This document shows, one piece after another, positions 38,954 to 50,757 of a stretch of DNA of 64,000 nt; within the stretch, counting starts at the first letter, position 1; every line of letters starts with the position of its first letter. The DNA is from Tilletia caries (Eukaryota > Basidiomycota > Exobasidiomycetes > Tilletiales > Tilletiaceae): NCBI GenBank assembly GCA_032718865.1, contig JALUTQ010000035.1:186001-250000 (forward strand), in the 5' to 3' direction. The translations under genes were made by a program, and so were the position numbers. The notes beneath the pieces are model-generated. The model had not been told where the DNA came from, did no database searches, and worked only from the letters and a program-made list of their open reading frames with translations.

Positions 38954-41900
38954 ATGGTCTGCCTCTTTCCGCCGGGCAGTCATGCCCACCGTCTTCAACA
39001 GCGGCTGATCTCTTCCTTCTTTTGTCTCCTTCCCTTCTCCCCCCTCCTCCTCCTCCTCCTTCTTGCCAACAACAGCGTCCTTGCTCTCGGCTCCGACGAA
39101 AGCCAGGACCCTGATACCCAGGCCACCAGGACCATGACGGCTCAGCGTCCCATTCAGACGCCTGCCCCAGGGAACGACGATTCGGATGACGAGGAAGACT
39201 ACATACGTGAGTCAATACTTCCCTTTTCTATACGGAAGGCATCGTTCTGACTCTTGAATGCCCCACATAGCACCGATGTTCATCAAAGAGATCGACGATC
39301 CAGACGGATGGAAGCGGCCAGATTCAAACTACTCGTATGTCCCCTTCTGGTACGAGCGTATCGCCCATCACGGAGCCGTGAGTTCGAGTCGGTCCCCACA
39401 CACATCCTGCAAGTCAACATGCCTCCTCTCTTCTGACCCCCCCAATCCCTCAAATTCCACAGTCTCCCTATCACCCAAACGCATCTACCTACAAGATCTA
39501 CCGCAACGTGCGCGACTATGGGGCCACAGGTGACGGTGTCACCCTCGACGACGATGCCATTGAGAAAGCGATGACCGACGGTGGGCGGTGTGGCCAAGGC
39601 TGCGGCTCTTCCACAATCCAACAGGCCGTCGTCTACTTCCCACCGGGTACCTATCTGCTCTCGAAGCCTATTCAGAGCTATTACGGCACATCGCTGGTAG
39701 GGGACCCGAACTGGAGACCGGTCATCAAGGCTGCGCAGAATTTCACTGGCATGTGAGTTTCCCTTTACTCCTTGTGCACGAGGGTCCTTAGGCTGAACTG
39801 GGGGCCTACTTTGGGGTCTGCAGAGCACTGGTTGACGAGAACCCATACGGTGATGACGGAAAGTCTTGGTTCATCAATCAAGTACGTCGATTCCTATCAT
39901 CAAGTTGACCACTGCTTTCAGATCTTGACTCAGTTCTCACACTTTGAACCCCTCCTCTCGCAGGTAAACTTCTTCCGACAGACCCGGAACGTCGTCTTCG
40001 ACGTCCGCGACCAGAAGGACGGCCTTGAAGGGACGGGCATTCACCGGCCCACTTCTCAAGCCACCGCGCTGTCGAACTGTCACTTCGAAGGCAACAGGAC
40101 GAACCCGAACACGACTCAACAGGGCGTCCTGATGGAAGCCGGCTCAGGAGGGAACATGGGCAACCTCACCTTCCGCGGCGGCCAGTACGGCATCTCCATC
40201 GGCAACCAGCAATTTACCCTGACCGACCTCCGGTTCGAGTCGCATCGAAAGGCAGCAGTCAACGTGTACTGGAGTTGGGCGATGAATTTCCAAAACGTAG
40301 AGGTGAGGGATACCCCTATTGGGCTACTAGCGCCGACCAACGTCAACTCGACGGTCGATCAGCTCGGGAGCGGGCAGCAGGTCTCCAGTTTGACCATGAT
40401 CGACTGGAGGATGCAGGACGTCGAAAGAGGCCTGGTCATCTCCTCCCCCAACTCAGGCGTCTTCACCGTCGAGAACATCCGCGCCCTCCGATCGACGGAC
40501 ATCGTGGCCACCTCGACCCAGTATGCAAACACGACGGTCGTCGCTGGTGAGCCTGATGGACAGACGCATTTGCCTGCGTGGATCCAGGGCGGGGCGCACG
40601 AAGGTGATCGGGCGGGACGGTGGGTGCAGAAGGAGCTTGAGCCTGCGAGACGGCCGAAGGTGATGCGGGACTTGCAGCACTCTGACGGCCGGTGGTTCAC
40701 CCGTCCACGGCCTGAATGTGAGTGTGGTCAACTTTCTTCTGAAGCTAAGGTCTCATGTTCCCTTCGAGATTGAACATAACCCCCCTTCTCCCTGCAGACG
40801 GAGACGCCCGACTTGAGGACATCATCGACGTGAAATGTCATGGTGCGAAGGGCGATGGTGTGACTGATGACACGGAAGCGTTGCAAAAGTCACTCGACCG
40901 AGCGAAGATTCGTAAGAATCATCTAATTTTCATCCCACATGGCACATACATCGTCACTTCGACCCTGGTATGTTCCCACTTCCCACAACCCAACGCATAC
41001 GACGGAAACACTCCGTGCTGATTAACGTCGGACTCTCTCCCTCTCTTATCTTTTCTCCCCTCGTAGCACATCCATCCGGGCATCCGCATCGTCGGCGAAG
41101 CCTTCTCAGTCCTCATGGGAGCCGGAGAGGCGTTCAACGACATCGACAACCCGCAAGTCGTCTTCCGCTTCGGGCGCAGGTGCAAAACTCCCAAGAACAG
41201 GAAAGTAAACGAGGATCGGCGGGAGGCGGATGACTTTGACGACGAGGATTCCGACGATGAGGATTCTTACGACGAGGATTCTGGCGATGAGGATCCTGAC
41301 GATGAGGATGAGAGTCTGGATGATCCGGAGGGCAACGATGACAGTGGCACTAACAGCACCATTTCAAAGCGGCGGACTCGTGCGTATTCGGACCAGTACG
41401 GCCGGGTGGAAGTGAGCGATATCGTGTTCTCCACCCGCGGTCCTGCGGCCGGTGCGATCGTCATCGAGTGGAACTTGCGTGGGGCGAAGGACCCGATGGA
41501 CCCGGAGAAGCAAGGGATCGTTGGCATGTGGGACTCACATGTCCGTCTTGCAGGCTTGTGAGTGTCCCTAATTGACGTGCCTCGGGGCCTCACTTTGCTT
41601 TTCATATGTACTGACTCCCGATCTTCTTTGTTGAAATAAGCCGCGGCTCGGAGCTCGAGGGCGACGTTTGCCCTGTCGAGGGCAACGGCACGAAGATTGG
41701 CACCGACATGGACCGCTGCCGCGCCGCCTTCCTGGGCATGCACATCACGCGGCACGCCACAGCGTACCTCTATGGCACATGGGTCTGGTTGGCAGACCAT
41801 GACCTCGACTTGAAACAAACCAACAAAACGTCGCAGATCACGGCGTACAGCGGCCGGGGCATGCTGGTGGAGAACACGAAGGGTGGGCCGGTGTGGATGT

Positions 41901-42619
41901 ATGGTGTGGGATCGGAGCATCATATCTTGGTGCAGTTCAACTTGTACCGCGCGAGAAGTGAGTGTTCGAGAGCCTGATGCTCTATAGTTGCTTCCATTGT
42001 GGCCTCTGACGTATAACATCTTCCCCTTCCCCCTTTTGCTTTGGCAGAAACGCTGATTTCGGTCCCTCAGACCGAGACGGCATACCACCAGGGCTCAAAG
42101 TGGCCAAGCGCGACGGAGACCCAGCCTATATCGCATACCTATCACGACCCTCTGTTCGACAAACCCGATGCACCCACGCTGAACAACAGTCTGCATGATC
42201 CTGCATACAATCGCGGACTGGGACTGCGGGTGCGGCAAAGCCGGGACGTGATCATCTACGGAGCGGCACTGTGGAGCTTCTTCAACAGCTAGTGAGTCAT
42301 AATGCATGTCCGCGAACTCCGCGAACCTTTCCTCATGCTGACGGTAATGCCCCCGCCTATGCTCGCGCTTCCCTTCCCCCGCCCCCCCCCCCTTGCTTCC
42401 CCCAGCTCGACTGCATGCAGCCAGAAGAACGGCCCCTGCCAGCGCTCGATGGTATCTATGGAGCGCATCCGGCCGGACGCCAACGTGGTGCTGTACAACC
42501 TTAACACGATCGGCACGGACTCGATGCTTGATCTCGACCATCTGCGGGTGGTGCCGACGTCGTTCTGGCGGAACGGGTTCGTGACTTCGATTGCCCGGTG
42601 GACTGCTGGTCGGGATTAA
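38954..42619 (+). CDS. GH55 exo-beta-1,3-glucanase
   Basis: Glycoside hydrolase family 55, two beta-helix (pectate-lyase-3-like) halves, acting on beta-1,3-glucan of fungal walls. Exons 38954-39206, 39271-39377, 39463-39752, 39824-39881, 39964-40717, 40798-40967, 41067-41557, 41641-41957, 42048-42291, 42406-42619; 965 residues. The first helix starts with [18 protein letters not shown] and ends [10 protein letters not shown]; the second repeats the pattern as [18 protein letters not shown] and FIPHGTYIV, the paired DYGAxGDG signature of the family. A hydrophobic stretch at about residues 18-37 after Arg is a signal peptide or signal anchor. Many N-x-S/T sites. An unusual acidic insert (Asp/Glu/Ser repeats, about 45 residues, 41217-41345) interrupts the second helix. 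No other enzyme for the same substrate is nearby. Confidence 0.9.
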
Positions 42620-43167
42620 GATGTGGGAAGTTGGGCGATTCTTTTTTTTTCAAAAGGGTGACTCGGCGTTTTGAGTCGACACATACACCACACGGACGAT
42701 ACTCGACAGTGAGCGACAAAGGCCAACTGTACACCATTCTACATTCGTTACCCCTTCCCATCCTCACTCTCATTCATAACTGCTTTCGCTTCTGCAAGGA
42801 GCATGTACTCGTGTGCGACCTGTGTGAAGGGGGGAAGTGAAGTTACATCACGTGACATGCGCTAGAAATTCTCGTCTTCCTGTTCACCGTCAGCGCGCAC
42901 GTCTTCCATCTTCTTGACGGCCACCATCGCCATCCTCGAAGACCGAATCGCAGAGACAAACAGGTGAGCCTCTCTTTCCGCATCACCCGCGACGACATCG
43001 GCGACGACGGCGGAGACGGACTGTGGAGACGGAGCGGAGCGCAGCAGCCGAGAAGATGAACCTCTGTGCTGGCACCAGTCCGAACAACATGAGGACACCT
43101 ATACTTTCTCACATGGGGAGGCCAATATACGCAACAACTTTAATACCTCCTCCTGATCACGTCGCTG

Positions 43168-43214
<47 letters not shown>

Positions 43215-43419
43215 ACCCGCGCTGTCGTCGTTGCCGTCTGTGGTGCTCTTTGTCTCGTCGACGACTGCTCTTGCTGACGTTATCTGTCTGTCCTTTTTGC
43301 TCCTCCTTCTCTCCTCCCCCTTCCGCACATCTTCTCCCCTTAACCACCAACCTGTACATTTCTTTCTCTCTCTCTGTTCTTCGACGTCGCGCCTCAGTCG
43401 GCTTCGTCTCCATCAACCA
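42620..43419. other. Intergenic region with a GCTCCT hexamer tract
   Basis: No clear gene. A (GCTCCT)n tract at about 43165-43213 lies upstream of COQ3. A 78-codon minus-strand frame (43098-42862, ending GEQEDENF) is possible but has no family signal. Confidence 0.45.
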
Positions 43420-44838
43420 ATGTCATCGTCTGTTTCAAGCTCATCTTCCCGCTGCGCTCAGCAGCTCGTCACGCCTGCTCGCACTCGCGGTCTGGTCTCC
43501 TCAGCACAAGGTCTGCGCCGAGCTGCGGCACCCGCAGCCGCACCCGCACCCACACCGACAGCCCTGCGCTCGCGCTCGCGCTCGCTCTGGACCTCGTCGC
43601 CATCGACGCCCGAACAGCGACCCTCTCCCTCATCACCCTCCTCCTCTACAAGTTCCTCAGTACACGCCTCCGAGATCGCCCACTTCACCCGCCTCGCCTC
43701 GCAATGGTGGGACCCACACGGCGAGTTCGCCCTCCTGCACGCCATGAACCCGGTCCGGATCGAGTTTGTGCGAAGCAAGTTGGAGGAGGTGCGGAGGTGG
43801 CAGGCTGCTTTGCGGGCTGCTGAGCGGCGTCGGGGTGCTACCATCACGGGGGAGAAGGGGAAGGAGAGGGCGTCGTCGTCGTCGTCTTCGTCGTATGAAG
43901 ACGCTGAGAGGGAGGAAGGTGCATTTGCCCGGACGAGCTTCTTGGAAGGGCTCGATGTGCTCGATGTGGGCTGTGGCGGCGGGTTCTTGTCCGAGGTGAG
44001 TAGATCCTCGTCCTTTGGTGCCGGGTTTCTTTCCTTTTCTTGTCGCGGAGCTGAGCACGTCTCCTATTTTGCGGATCCTTCACAGGCCCTGGCCCGCCTG
44101 GGCGCCCGTACGCTCGGCATCGACGCAGCCTCCTCCAATATCCACATCGCTCGAGCACATGCAGCCCTAGACCCAGCCCTCAAACCACCTTCCACCGAAG
44201 GCTCGTCAACACCATCAGCTGTCGCCCTTGCAGGAAGGTCAGCTTCGTCATTGCAATATCGTGACTGTACAGCGGAGGCACTTCGAGACGAAGGTGCGCA
44301 GTTCGACGTCATCTGTGCGATGGAAGTTGTCGAGCACGTCCGCAACCCTGCCGATTTCCTGCGCACGCTCGACAGTCTGCTCAAGGTGAGATAGGACTGG
44401 TTTTTCTTTTACAAGTGTGTGTTCCTGTTGACTTTCCCGCTGACCCACGATTGTTCGGACCCTTAACCCTCACAGCCCGGCGGACATCTCTTCCTCTCCA
44501 CCATCTCCCGGACCCCCGTCGCCCACTTCCTCACAATCGCCATGGCCGAACACATCCTCCGCCTCGTCTCCCCGGGCACACACACCTACTCGCAGTACAT
44601 CAAGCCAGACGAGATGCTCGACTTTTTCGTCCGGACCCGGGAGCAGGGTGGCCTTGCTTGGCTGGCGGATGGGGAGATGGAGAGGACGAAGACGGACGTT
44701 CCGGATCGGTTGAGGTATGAGGTGAGGGGAGCGGCGTACTTGCCTTGGAAATCGGCCTGGCAGCTCGCAGATCGGAACGCCTCGCCCGCTTGGAGCCAGC
44801 TTGCCAACTACTTCTTTTGGGCTCGTAAGCCCTTGTAA
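43420..44838 (+). CDS. COQ3: COQ3, ubiquinone biosynthesis O-methyltransferase
   Basis: SAM-dependent O-methyltransferase acting twice in coenzyme Q synthesis, in the mitochondrial CoQ complex. Exons 43420-43995, 44086-44385 and 44476-44838; 412 residues. The N-terminal 60 residues are rich in Ser, Arg and Ala, fitting a mitochondrial presequence. Then FTRLASQWWDPHGEFALLHAMNPVR (family hallmark), motif I [25 protein letters not shown] made across intron 1, AMEVVEHV, and PGGHLFLSTISRTPVAHFLTIAMAEHILRLVSPGTH. An inserted Ser/Glu segment from AGG/TCG repeats separates the first block from motif I. The frame is open 5' of 43420 to 43231, but that part reads as hydrophobic low-complexity sequence and is unlikely to be translated. 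Confidence 0.94.
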
Positions 44839-45028
44839 TCTTCCTCGACATTTCAGGCAATCGAGATTCAAGAGCACTACTACTCTCTATCAGAACGTCC
44901 GCGTCCCAACTCGGGAGCTCGAGCTGACCGACCCATCGAGAGAGAGAGAGACAGGCTGGATGCAGGGAAACTTGTGCAAGAGCTGTGCTACTTGTGCATT
45001 TGATTTCACTCTTAAACTGCCATCCCGA

Positions 45029-48000
45029 CTACAAGAGGTCATCATCATCATCCTCCCCACCAATCTGCTCCTGGTTGACATCCTCTCTGCTCTCAGCCGC
45101 CACCTGCCCCGCCGCCGCCGCAGCAGCAGCATCATCAGCCGCCTCCGCCCGCGTATCCACCACCCTCTTCGCCGCCACGAACGCCGGACCACCAGCTGCC
45201 TCCCTCCTCGAGGCCAACGCTGCCTTCTCAGTCTGCGCCATCGGGTCATCCTCATCCTCCTCATCATCATCATCATCGTCGGAGTCGGAGCCGTCGAGTC
45301 CGGCAGCCAACTCTTTCGCCTGTTGTTCTTGAGCTGCTCCGAGCTTGTTCCGCGCCGCGGCGGAGAGGGCCGACGCAGCGATGTACGAGACGTCCGTGTT
45401 GAATTGGGCTTGGACGGAGCGCTTGATGCGGACTGGGAATTTCGTAAAGGCATTTGGTGAGCGATGTCAGTGATGGGGGAAAAGGAGAGGAACGGAAGGA
45501 CAGAAGTGTACGTACGCATCTCGCGGAACGTGTCCTCTGAGCCCGTCTCGATCTCGAACTGGTTCCACTGCTTCCAGAAGGCTGCGTTCGTCTGTTCAAC
45601 ACGTAGCACACACACACACAAAAGAGGAAGACGCGTCAATAAAGAAGATCCTACGTTTTCATCAAGGTGGGAAAGGTACTCACCCTCGGATCGCAGAACT
45701 GGCTCGCATGAGCATAGATCGCCCTCGCACGATCGATCTCGCCCAACTTGCGCTCCAACGCCGCGAAGCGAAGACACATATCCGCTGTCTGTCGATCGGG
45801 CAACATCTCAATCGCCTTCTCGTAGATCGGTCGGGTGGCGGCCAGGCCAAAGTTGGCAGCGGCTTTTGCGATGTAGAAGACAAACATCTGGGAGGGGGGG
45901 GGGAAGTACGGTCGAAGGGAAAAAATGGGGGGCAAAGAGATGGTTTCAATACGAGAGCGTCGAGCAGGGGAGCAGAGAAGTGAGAATGGAGGGCTTTGGG
46001 GAAATAAAGAAGAAAAACACTCACGTCGAATCGATCATCATCGCCAACCATGCCCGTGGCACGATCATAAATGCTCATCGCCCGCTTCGCCAAGCCATGC
46101 TCCTCCTCCAGCTGGCCGTACATGAGCAACAGCGGCTTGGCAAACTTGGCCGGACACTTCTCCAGCGCTTGTTCGAACAAGTCCCGAGCTCGCTCAATCT
46201 TTGAGCCGCCCTGCGATGGGTTGTCGTAATAGGAGGCGTTCAGTCTGAAGGAGGACGCGAGAATATGGAAGGGAGGGTGTCCTTCTGCAACTCACATATC
46301 GCTTGACAAACTTGCTCAAGTAGACATTCCAAAGCTCAAACGCAACAGGATACGTGAACGCCTCCACCCCGCGCTCATACACCTTAAAGGCGTCCTCAAA
46401 GTACTTGTTCTCCTCCAAGAACGCCGCATAGTTCACAATCAGCTGCGCATTCGCAATCTTGAGCTCCAAGATCCGATCATACGTCCGTTTCGCAGATTCG
46501 ACCGTGCCGAGCGATTCTTCCAGGTCGACGTAGAACGACCACAGTTTGAGCGACTTGAACAGGCGCAGTTGCGGTGGCAGGGCTTCGTCGTGGTAGTTGA
46601 TGTCTTTGGGATTCCGACGGGTCGGAGGCTGCGTCGCGCGCGCCATGACCCGCAGCGCGGCGTCATAGTTGCTATGCCGGACCTCGAACTCGGCAAGTTC
46701 GCACCAGAGCTCGGCAAGGTCGTCGACGCGCCGGAAGGGAACCTTGAAGGAGGTCTCAAAGACTTGGCGGGCGGAGTCCAGATCCGGTTCGGCAGCTTCC
46801 TCCTCCTCCTCCTCCTCTCCATCAGCAGCGTGCTTGCCATTCTCGAGGACACCGCCATTTGTCTCGGGCTCCTGCCCCTGCTCCTCAGCAGCTTCGGCAA
46901 CAGCCAGACGCCGGAGGCCAACACTCCCGCCGACCTCGTAAAATTTGGCAAAGTTGACGTAGAGCATGTGCAAATTGGGCGTCGCTTTGCGCGGATTGAT
47001 CGTCTCGATCGCCCGCTTGTACGTCGCAATGACAGCCTCATCGTCTTCGCCGTGTAAGAGGATGCGCTTTTCCCACTCTTGGACGTCGTCAGGATTGCGT
47101 CGAAGGAGGACGTCGTTGACGAGGAACGGTCTGCGCTCCATCAAGGCTTCGAAGTCTGCCATACGCGTGTCGAGCTCCTTCTCCTTGTCAGCTCGCGATG
47201 CTCCCTCCTCTTCGTCTCCCTCGTCCTCCTCTTGGGCAATCTCCTCCATGAGGAACCCAATCACATTCTCGCTCGTCTCTGCGTATGCGTCGAAGATCTG
47301 AGTGAAGTCACGGACTGTGACGACTTCTTTCATGCCCTGCTCGAAGGTGTCCCTTGCGCGATCCAGCTCGCCACGTTTGATCCAGAATGTAGCCAAGCCC
47401 GTCCAAAGCCTGCCAGCCTGGTCTGGATATCTATCAAGACCATCCGCTCGGACGATCAGGGAGACAGGCAAGTGATGAGAGTCGAGTGGATTGGTCTCTT
47501 GCTCCAAATTTCGCCCTTCGGACGATTCGGGCTCTTCGGACGGATCGAGACCAATCTCGTCTGGATGTTGAATGCAGAGGTCGAGCCATTCGAGAAGGAG
47601 TTGGATGGGCGATTTCCCCTCTGGAGAGATGTACGCCCCTTGTTGAGCGGCACGTGCGAGGGCAAGTAGGAGCTTGGCTGCTTCCAAAGCGCGTGGACCC
47701 AGTGTTGACGCGTCTTCGTCCTCCTCCTCCTCCGCGTCGACGTCCATGGCATCCTCATCGGCCGCAGCCGCCTCAGCCTGCGCAGTATTCCGCTTGGCCT
47801 CCAGCAGGAAGTGGACGTACCTCTCGGTCAAGGAAGGGTCGACCCTGAGATATCTCCTCCACACGTTGAGTCCAACCTCGGCCCCGTCGCGCTCGGCCCA
47901 TCGGAGATAGGACTTCCATATCCGCAGATGTAACGAAGGCGGCAACACGCGCAGGGCGCGATCGAATGTGAGTTTGGCGTGCGCCCCGCTGAGTTGAGGC

Positions 48001-48704
48001 GGGCATTTTGGGTGGAAAAAGAGGGAGAGGTAGAGGAGCCAGAAGCGGGGCATCTTGGGTAGACAGCGGATGGCCCGTTCGTAGGTGGCCGCGAGACTCC
48101 TCCACTCTTCGAGCCCGTACTCTCCGTCGAGCGCCTGGCTGTGTTCCCAGTCGTTCTCCTCTGCCTCGCCCTTGGATCTGTCGAGCAGGGTTGGGCCGAG
48201 GTCGAGATTTTGGAGGGCCGCTTTGAGCATCCGTTTCCGCGCTGCTAATGGGCCTCCGCGTGGGGAGCCGAGGACGTAGGTGGATCTGAGGAGGAGATAG
48301 TCGCGCCATAGGGAGTAGCTGTATGGGCTGACAGCAATTGCGCGTTCGTAGATGGACACGATTCTCCTGTATGCTGTGCGCTGTGAATGGGATGCGAAGC
48401 GTGGGCCGAGCTTCTGGATCTCGTCCTGGGAGAGGGTATGGTCGGGCGCGATGTTGTGGATAGGCGCGTGGACCGTGTTTGTGGTGATGATATGGCTGAT
48501 GTAGGAGTTCCAAGTGCGCAGGTTGGACGCGTTCAGCAGCAGGTCCTGTTCGAAGCTGATGTCTGCGAGCGGGACGAGGTCGTCGTCTGTGGTGGGAAGC
48601 GGAATCGGCCATGCGAGCGGGAAGAACGAGGACGCGCCCGCCGCAGTCGGCTCACTCGCCTGCTCCTCTGCTGCCTTCTGCTTGCCTGCCTTTGCGCCCG
48701 CCAT
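45029..48704 (-). CDS. SYF1: SYF1, NineTeen-complex pre-mRNA splicing factor (HAT repeats)
   Basis: Spliceosome scaffold of the NTC (Syf1/XAB2), built of half-a-TPR repeats. Exons on the minus strand: 48704-46296, 46210-46025, 45887-45684, 45591-45516, 45432-45029; 1092 residues. Signals: early NLRTWNSYISHI and YERAIAVSPYSYSLWRDYL, many W-x-x-Y/A-x-x-E HAT patterns through exon 1, GGSKIERARDLFEQALEKCP across exons 1-2, and the family ending FVFYIAKAAANFGLAATRPIYEKAIEMLPD, RFAALERKLGEIDRARAIYAHASQFCDPR, FWKQWNQFEIETG and IKRSVQAQFNTDVSYIAA. The tail is Ala- and Asp-rich and ends in acidic residues. Acidic inserts in the HAT array make it longer than usual. An in-frame ATG at 48830 would add 42 residues with a hydrophobic segment not expected in a nuclear protein. 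Confidence 0.93.
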
Positions 48705-49014
48705 GTTCGCTCTGCTTTCCCTATGCTGGATGATGATGGTCTTCTCAAAGATGATGTAGAGCGGGAGAAGCGCGATCTTCTTGACAGTTGCGAATCCACG
48801 TGGCTCTTCCCTCACTCCCTCACTCGCCATATTTCACAACCGATCCTCTACAATACGAAGGCCAGCAGAGATACATGCATTGCGACGGCGATCTGCGCTG
48901 GGGTTCTGCTCCTCCTCTCGTGGTGAAGGGGTATCGCCATCGAAGGGCATCGCAATGGCAATGGGATAGGTGGATGTACAGGCTTCAAATCAAGATAATG
49001 GCCGCCGTCCTTCT

Positions 49015-49983
49015 TCAGGCACTACCAGCCTGACCAGAGCAAATCCACTTGCTAGATCCCCCGCTCTGGGCCTTGCAAGAAAAGTCTGCGCCATTGCCGT
49101 CGATGGTGACGGTGATACGGCCTTCGATGTTTTGCACGAGCTGAACCCTGTGAAACGTGAAAGAGAAGATGCAAGGGCGAATGCAGTTCCGTTCGCGTCA
49201 GCATTTTTCGTTCTCAAGCCTGGTTCCTGCTTGTGTGCAAGGGAAAATCCGTGGGTATTTTGTGAACTCACCGAGGGGATGCACCGAACTTGGTGCTGAA
49301 GGTGGGTGACCATGCCCGCGAAATAAGGTGGACGCCGAGACAAGAACAACGGTCAGCCTGTAGGACCACACACGGCGACGAGGAGGGAACGGGAGGGGCA
49401 TGTACTCACCCATTGAACCCAACGTCGATTCTAAGGGAGCGGTGGTGAAGGAAGACGTCATGTCCGCAGATCCGAGTCAGCCGTTCTGAGGGCCCACGTA
49501 AGAATGAACACAACCACGCTCACGTTCCATTGGTCCTCGAGAGAAGCCAGCGGCCATCAGCTCCACCGTGGGCAGTGTTGGCGGTGAATGATCCTGACGG
49601 GAGATGGGAGAGCAAGGGTTAAGGATTCGGATCGAATGTCAGCAAGCACATCCTCTGGCCTCTTGGTTTTCCAAATCATTGTCACTTCGAGTCAAATACT
49701 CACCGCCCCAGTACCGCGCGGCGTGATCCCAGTCGATCTCACTACGCGTGTCGATGATCTCGAAGGGGGGGTAGTTCCCCTTGAGGAAGGTGGTCAATCG
49801 ACCTTGCTCCTTGTCGCGCGTGACTTTGTTCGAGTTGCGGTACTTCAACTGGACTTTGTCCGGCAGGCCTTCGTTGTCCTCGCCGGGACGAGCGGGGGTT
49901 GGATTGCGTGGAGTGGCGGTTACGGCATTGATACCGAGGAGGAGGATGACAGCGAAAAAGGCTGCCTTTCCGGTGGACATCAT
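49015..49983 (-). CDS. Small secreted protein of unknown function
   Basis: A 175-residue protein with a clear signal peptide (about residues 1-23, a basic N-terminus then AAFFAVILLLGINAVTA). Exons on the minus strand: 49983-49704, 49593-49524, 49430-49410 (21 nt), 49295-49272 (24 nt) and 49147-49015; all four junctions use GT-AG sites and the frame stays open to TGA. The mature part is polar, with blocks KYRNSNKVTRDKEQGRLTTF, FEIIDTRSEIDWDHAARYW, ANTAHGGADGRWLLSRTNGT and QNIEGRITVTIDGNGADF, and only two Cys in the mature chain (near 155 and 165). I recognise no family. Short length, signal peptide and many small exons fit a secreted effector-like or surface protein, but that is inference. It lies beside a recent retrotransposon. 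Confidence 0.65.
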
Positions 49984-50605
49984 CTTGATTCTAGGACTCA
50001 GATAAGGAAGGTACGCAAAGAAGAGAAGGTGGGTAAGGAGTGCGGAATGGGGAAGGAGAATGATCAGCTCATCGTGCAACACGCATCGCGTTTTATCAAG
50101 AGTCCACAGCTCCACGCATGCACGCTTCAAGGCCTTTGGTGAAGCAATCAGCCTTCAGGCGATGAGGTAGCGGGTCGAAATGTCGTCCGTGCTCCCAAGC
50201 TTGGACGGTTACAGGCGGTCTTCGCGTCGCCCATCTCATCGCCAAACACACACAGCTCGACGTGCTGACTGCTGTAGTGCTGATGGTATGCGTGCATTCG
50301 CCGCCGGGCTTCGCGCTTTGCTCCGGTGCGATGCATGGCAGGACGGACGTTTGTCGACATGAGTAAGTAAAACGGGAATGAAGGCGAAATTCGCTTTCGC
50401 CGGGCAAGGCTTTCCAGCTTGGCACCTGCCGCCTGTCTGAAAAAGAGAAACCCGAGAGTGTCGAGGAAGAGACTGCCGAGCCTTCTGCTTGAGCCTGTCA
50501 TTCTGAAGGGCAAGTGGGTGCGCTGATGATGGAAGTCGCGAAGCAGGCGCAGACCGAGGAGGGGAGGGAGTGCGACTCCACGTGGCTTGAGCACCCCGCC
50601 TTGCC
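49984..50605. other. Intergenic region upstream of the small secreted protein
   Basis: About 620 bp between the secreted-protein start and the retrotransposon. No gene is supported. Confidence 0.4.
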
Positions 50606-50610
50606 TCAGT
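50606..50610 (+). repeat. Left target-site duplication, TCAGT
   Basis: The five bases before the 5' LTR match the five after the 3' LTR (55369-55373), as expected for copia integration. Confidence 0.85.
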
Positions 50611-50722
50611 TGTGGGAAACGGTGACCATGCGTGGAGGTGGAGGCAGCTTGCCCACTGTACCTTTTCTTTCTCCCTGTCTTCTCCTTCCTGTCTTCTGCA
50701 ATACAAGTAGTCAGTATTCACA
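50611..50722 (+). repeat. 5' LTR (112 bp)
   Basis: Starts TGTGGGAAAC and ends GTATTCACA. Much shorter than the several hundred bp usual for LTRs. Confidence 0.93.
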
Positions 50723-50736
50723 GGTTATGAGCTCAA
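50723..50736 (+). other. Primer-binding site, complementary to an initiator tRNA-Met half
   Basis: GGTTATGAGCTC directly after the LTR is complementary to an anticodon-loop region of initiator tRNA-Met (CTCATAACC) rather than to a tRNA 3' end. This is the half-tRNA priming known from Drosophila copia. The match is from memory of tRNA sequence and was not searched. Confidence 0.6.
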
Positions 50737-50757
50737 GACTCTAGGAGCAAGCCCAAG

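Noticed and set aside
42862..43098. 78-codon minus-strand frame ending GEQEDENF
   Set aside because: No family signal, TATA box or splice support; kept only as a remark in the intergenic entry.
43231..43419. Upstream in-frame start for COQ3
   Set aside because: The added part is hydrophobic low-complexity sequence; the ATG at 43420 starts a good mitochondrial presequence.
48705..48830. Longer SYF1 N-terminus from the ATG at 48830
   Set aside because: It adds a hydrophobic segment (ALLPLYIIF) not expected in a nuclear splicing factor; the ATG at 48704 fits the family better.
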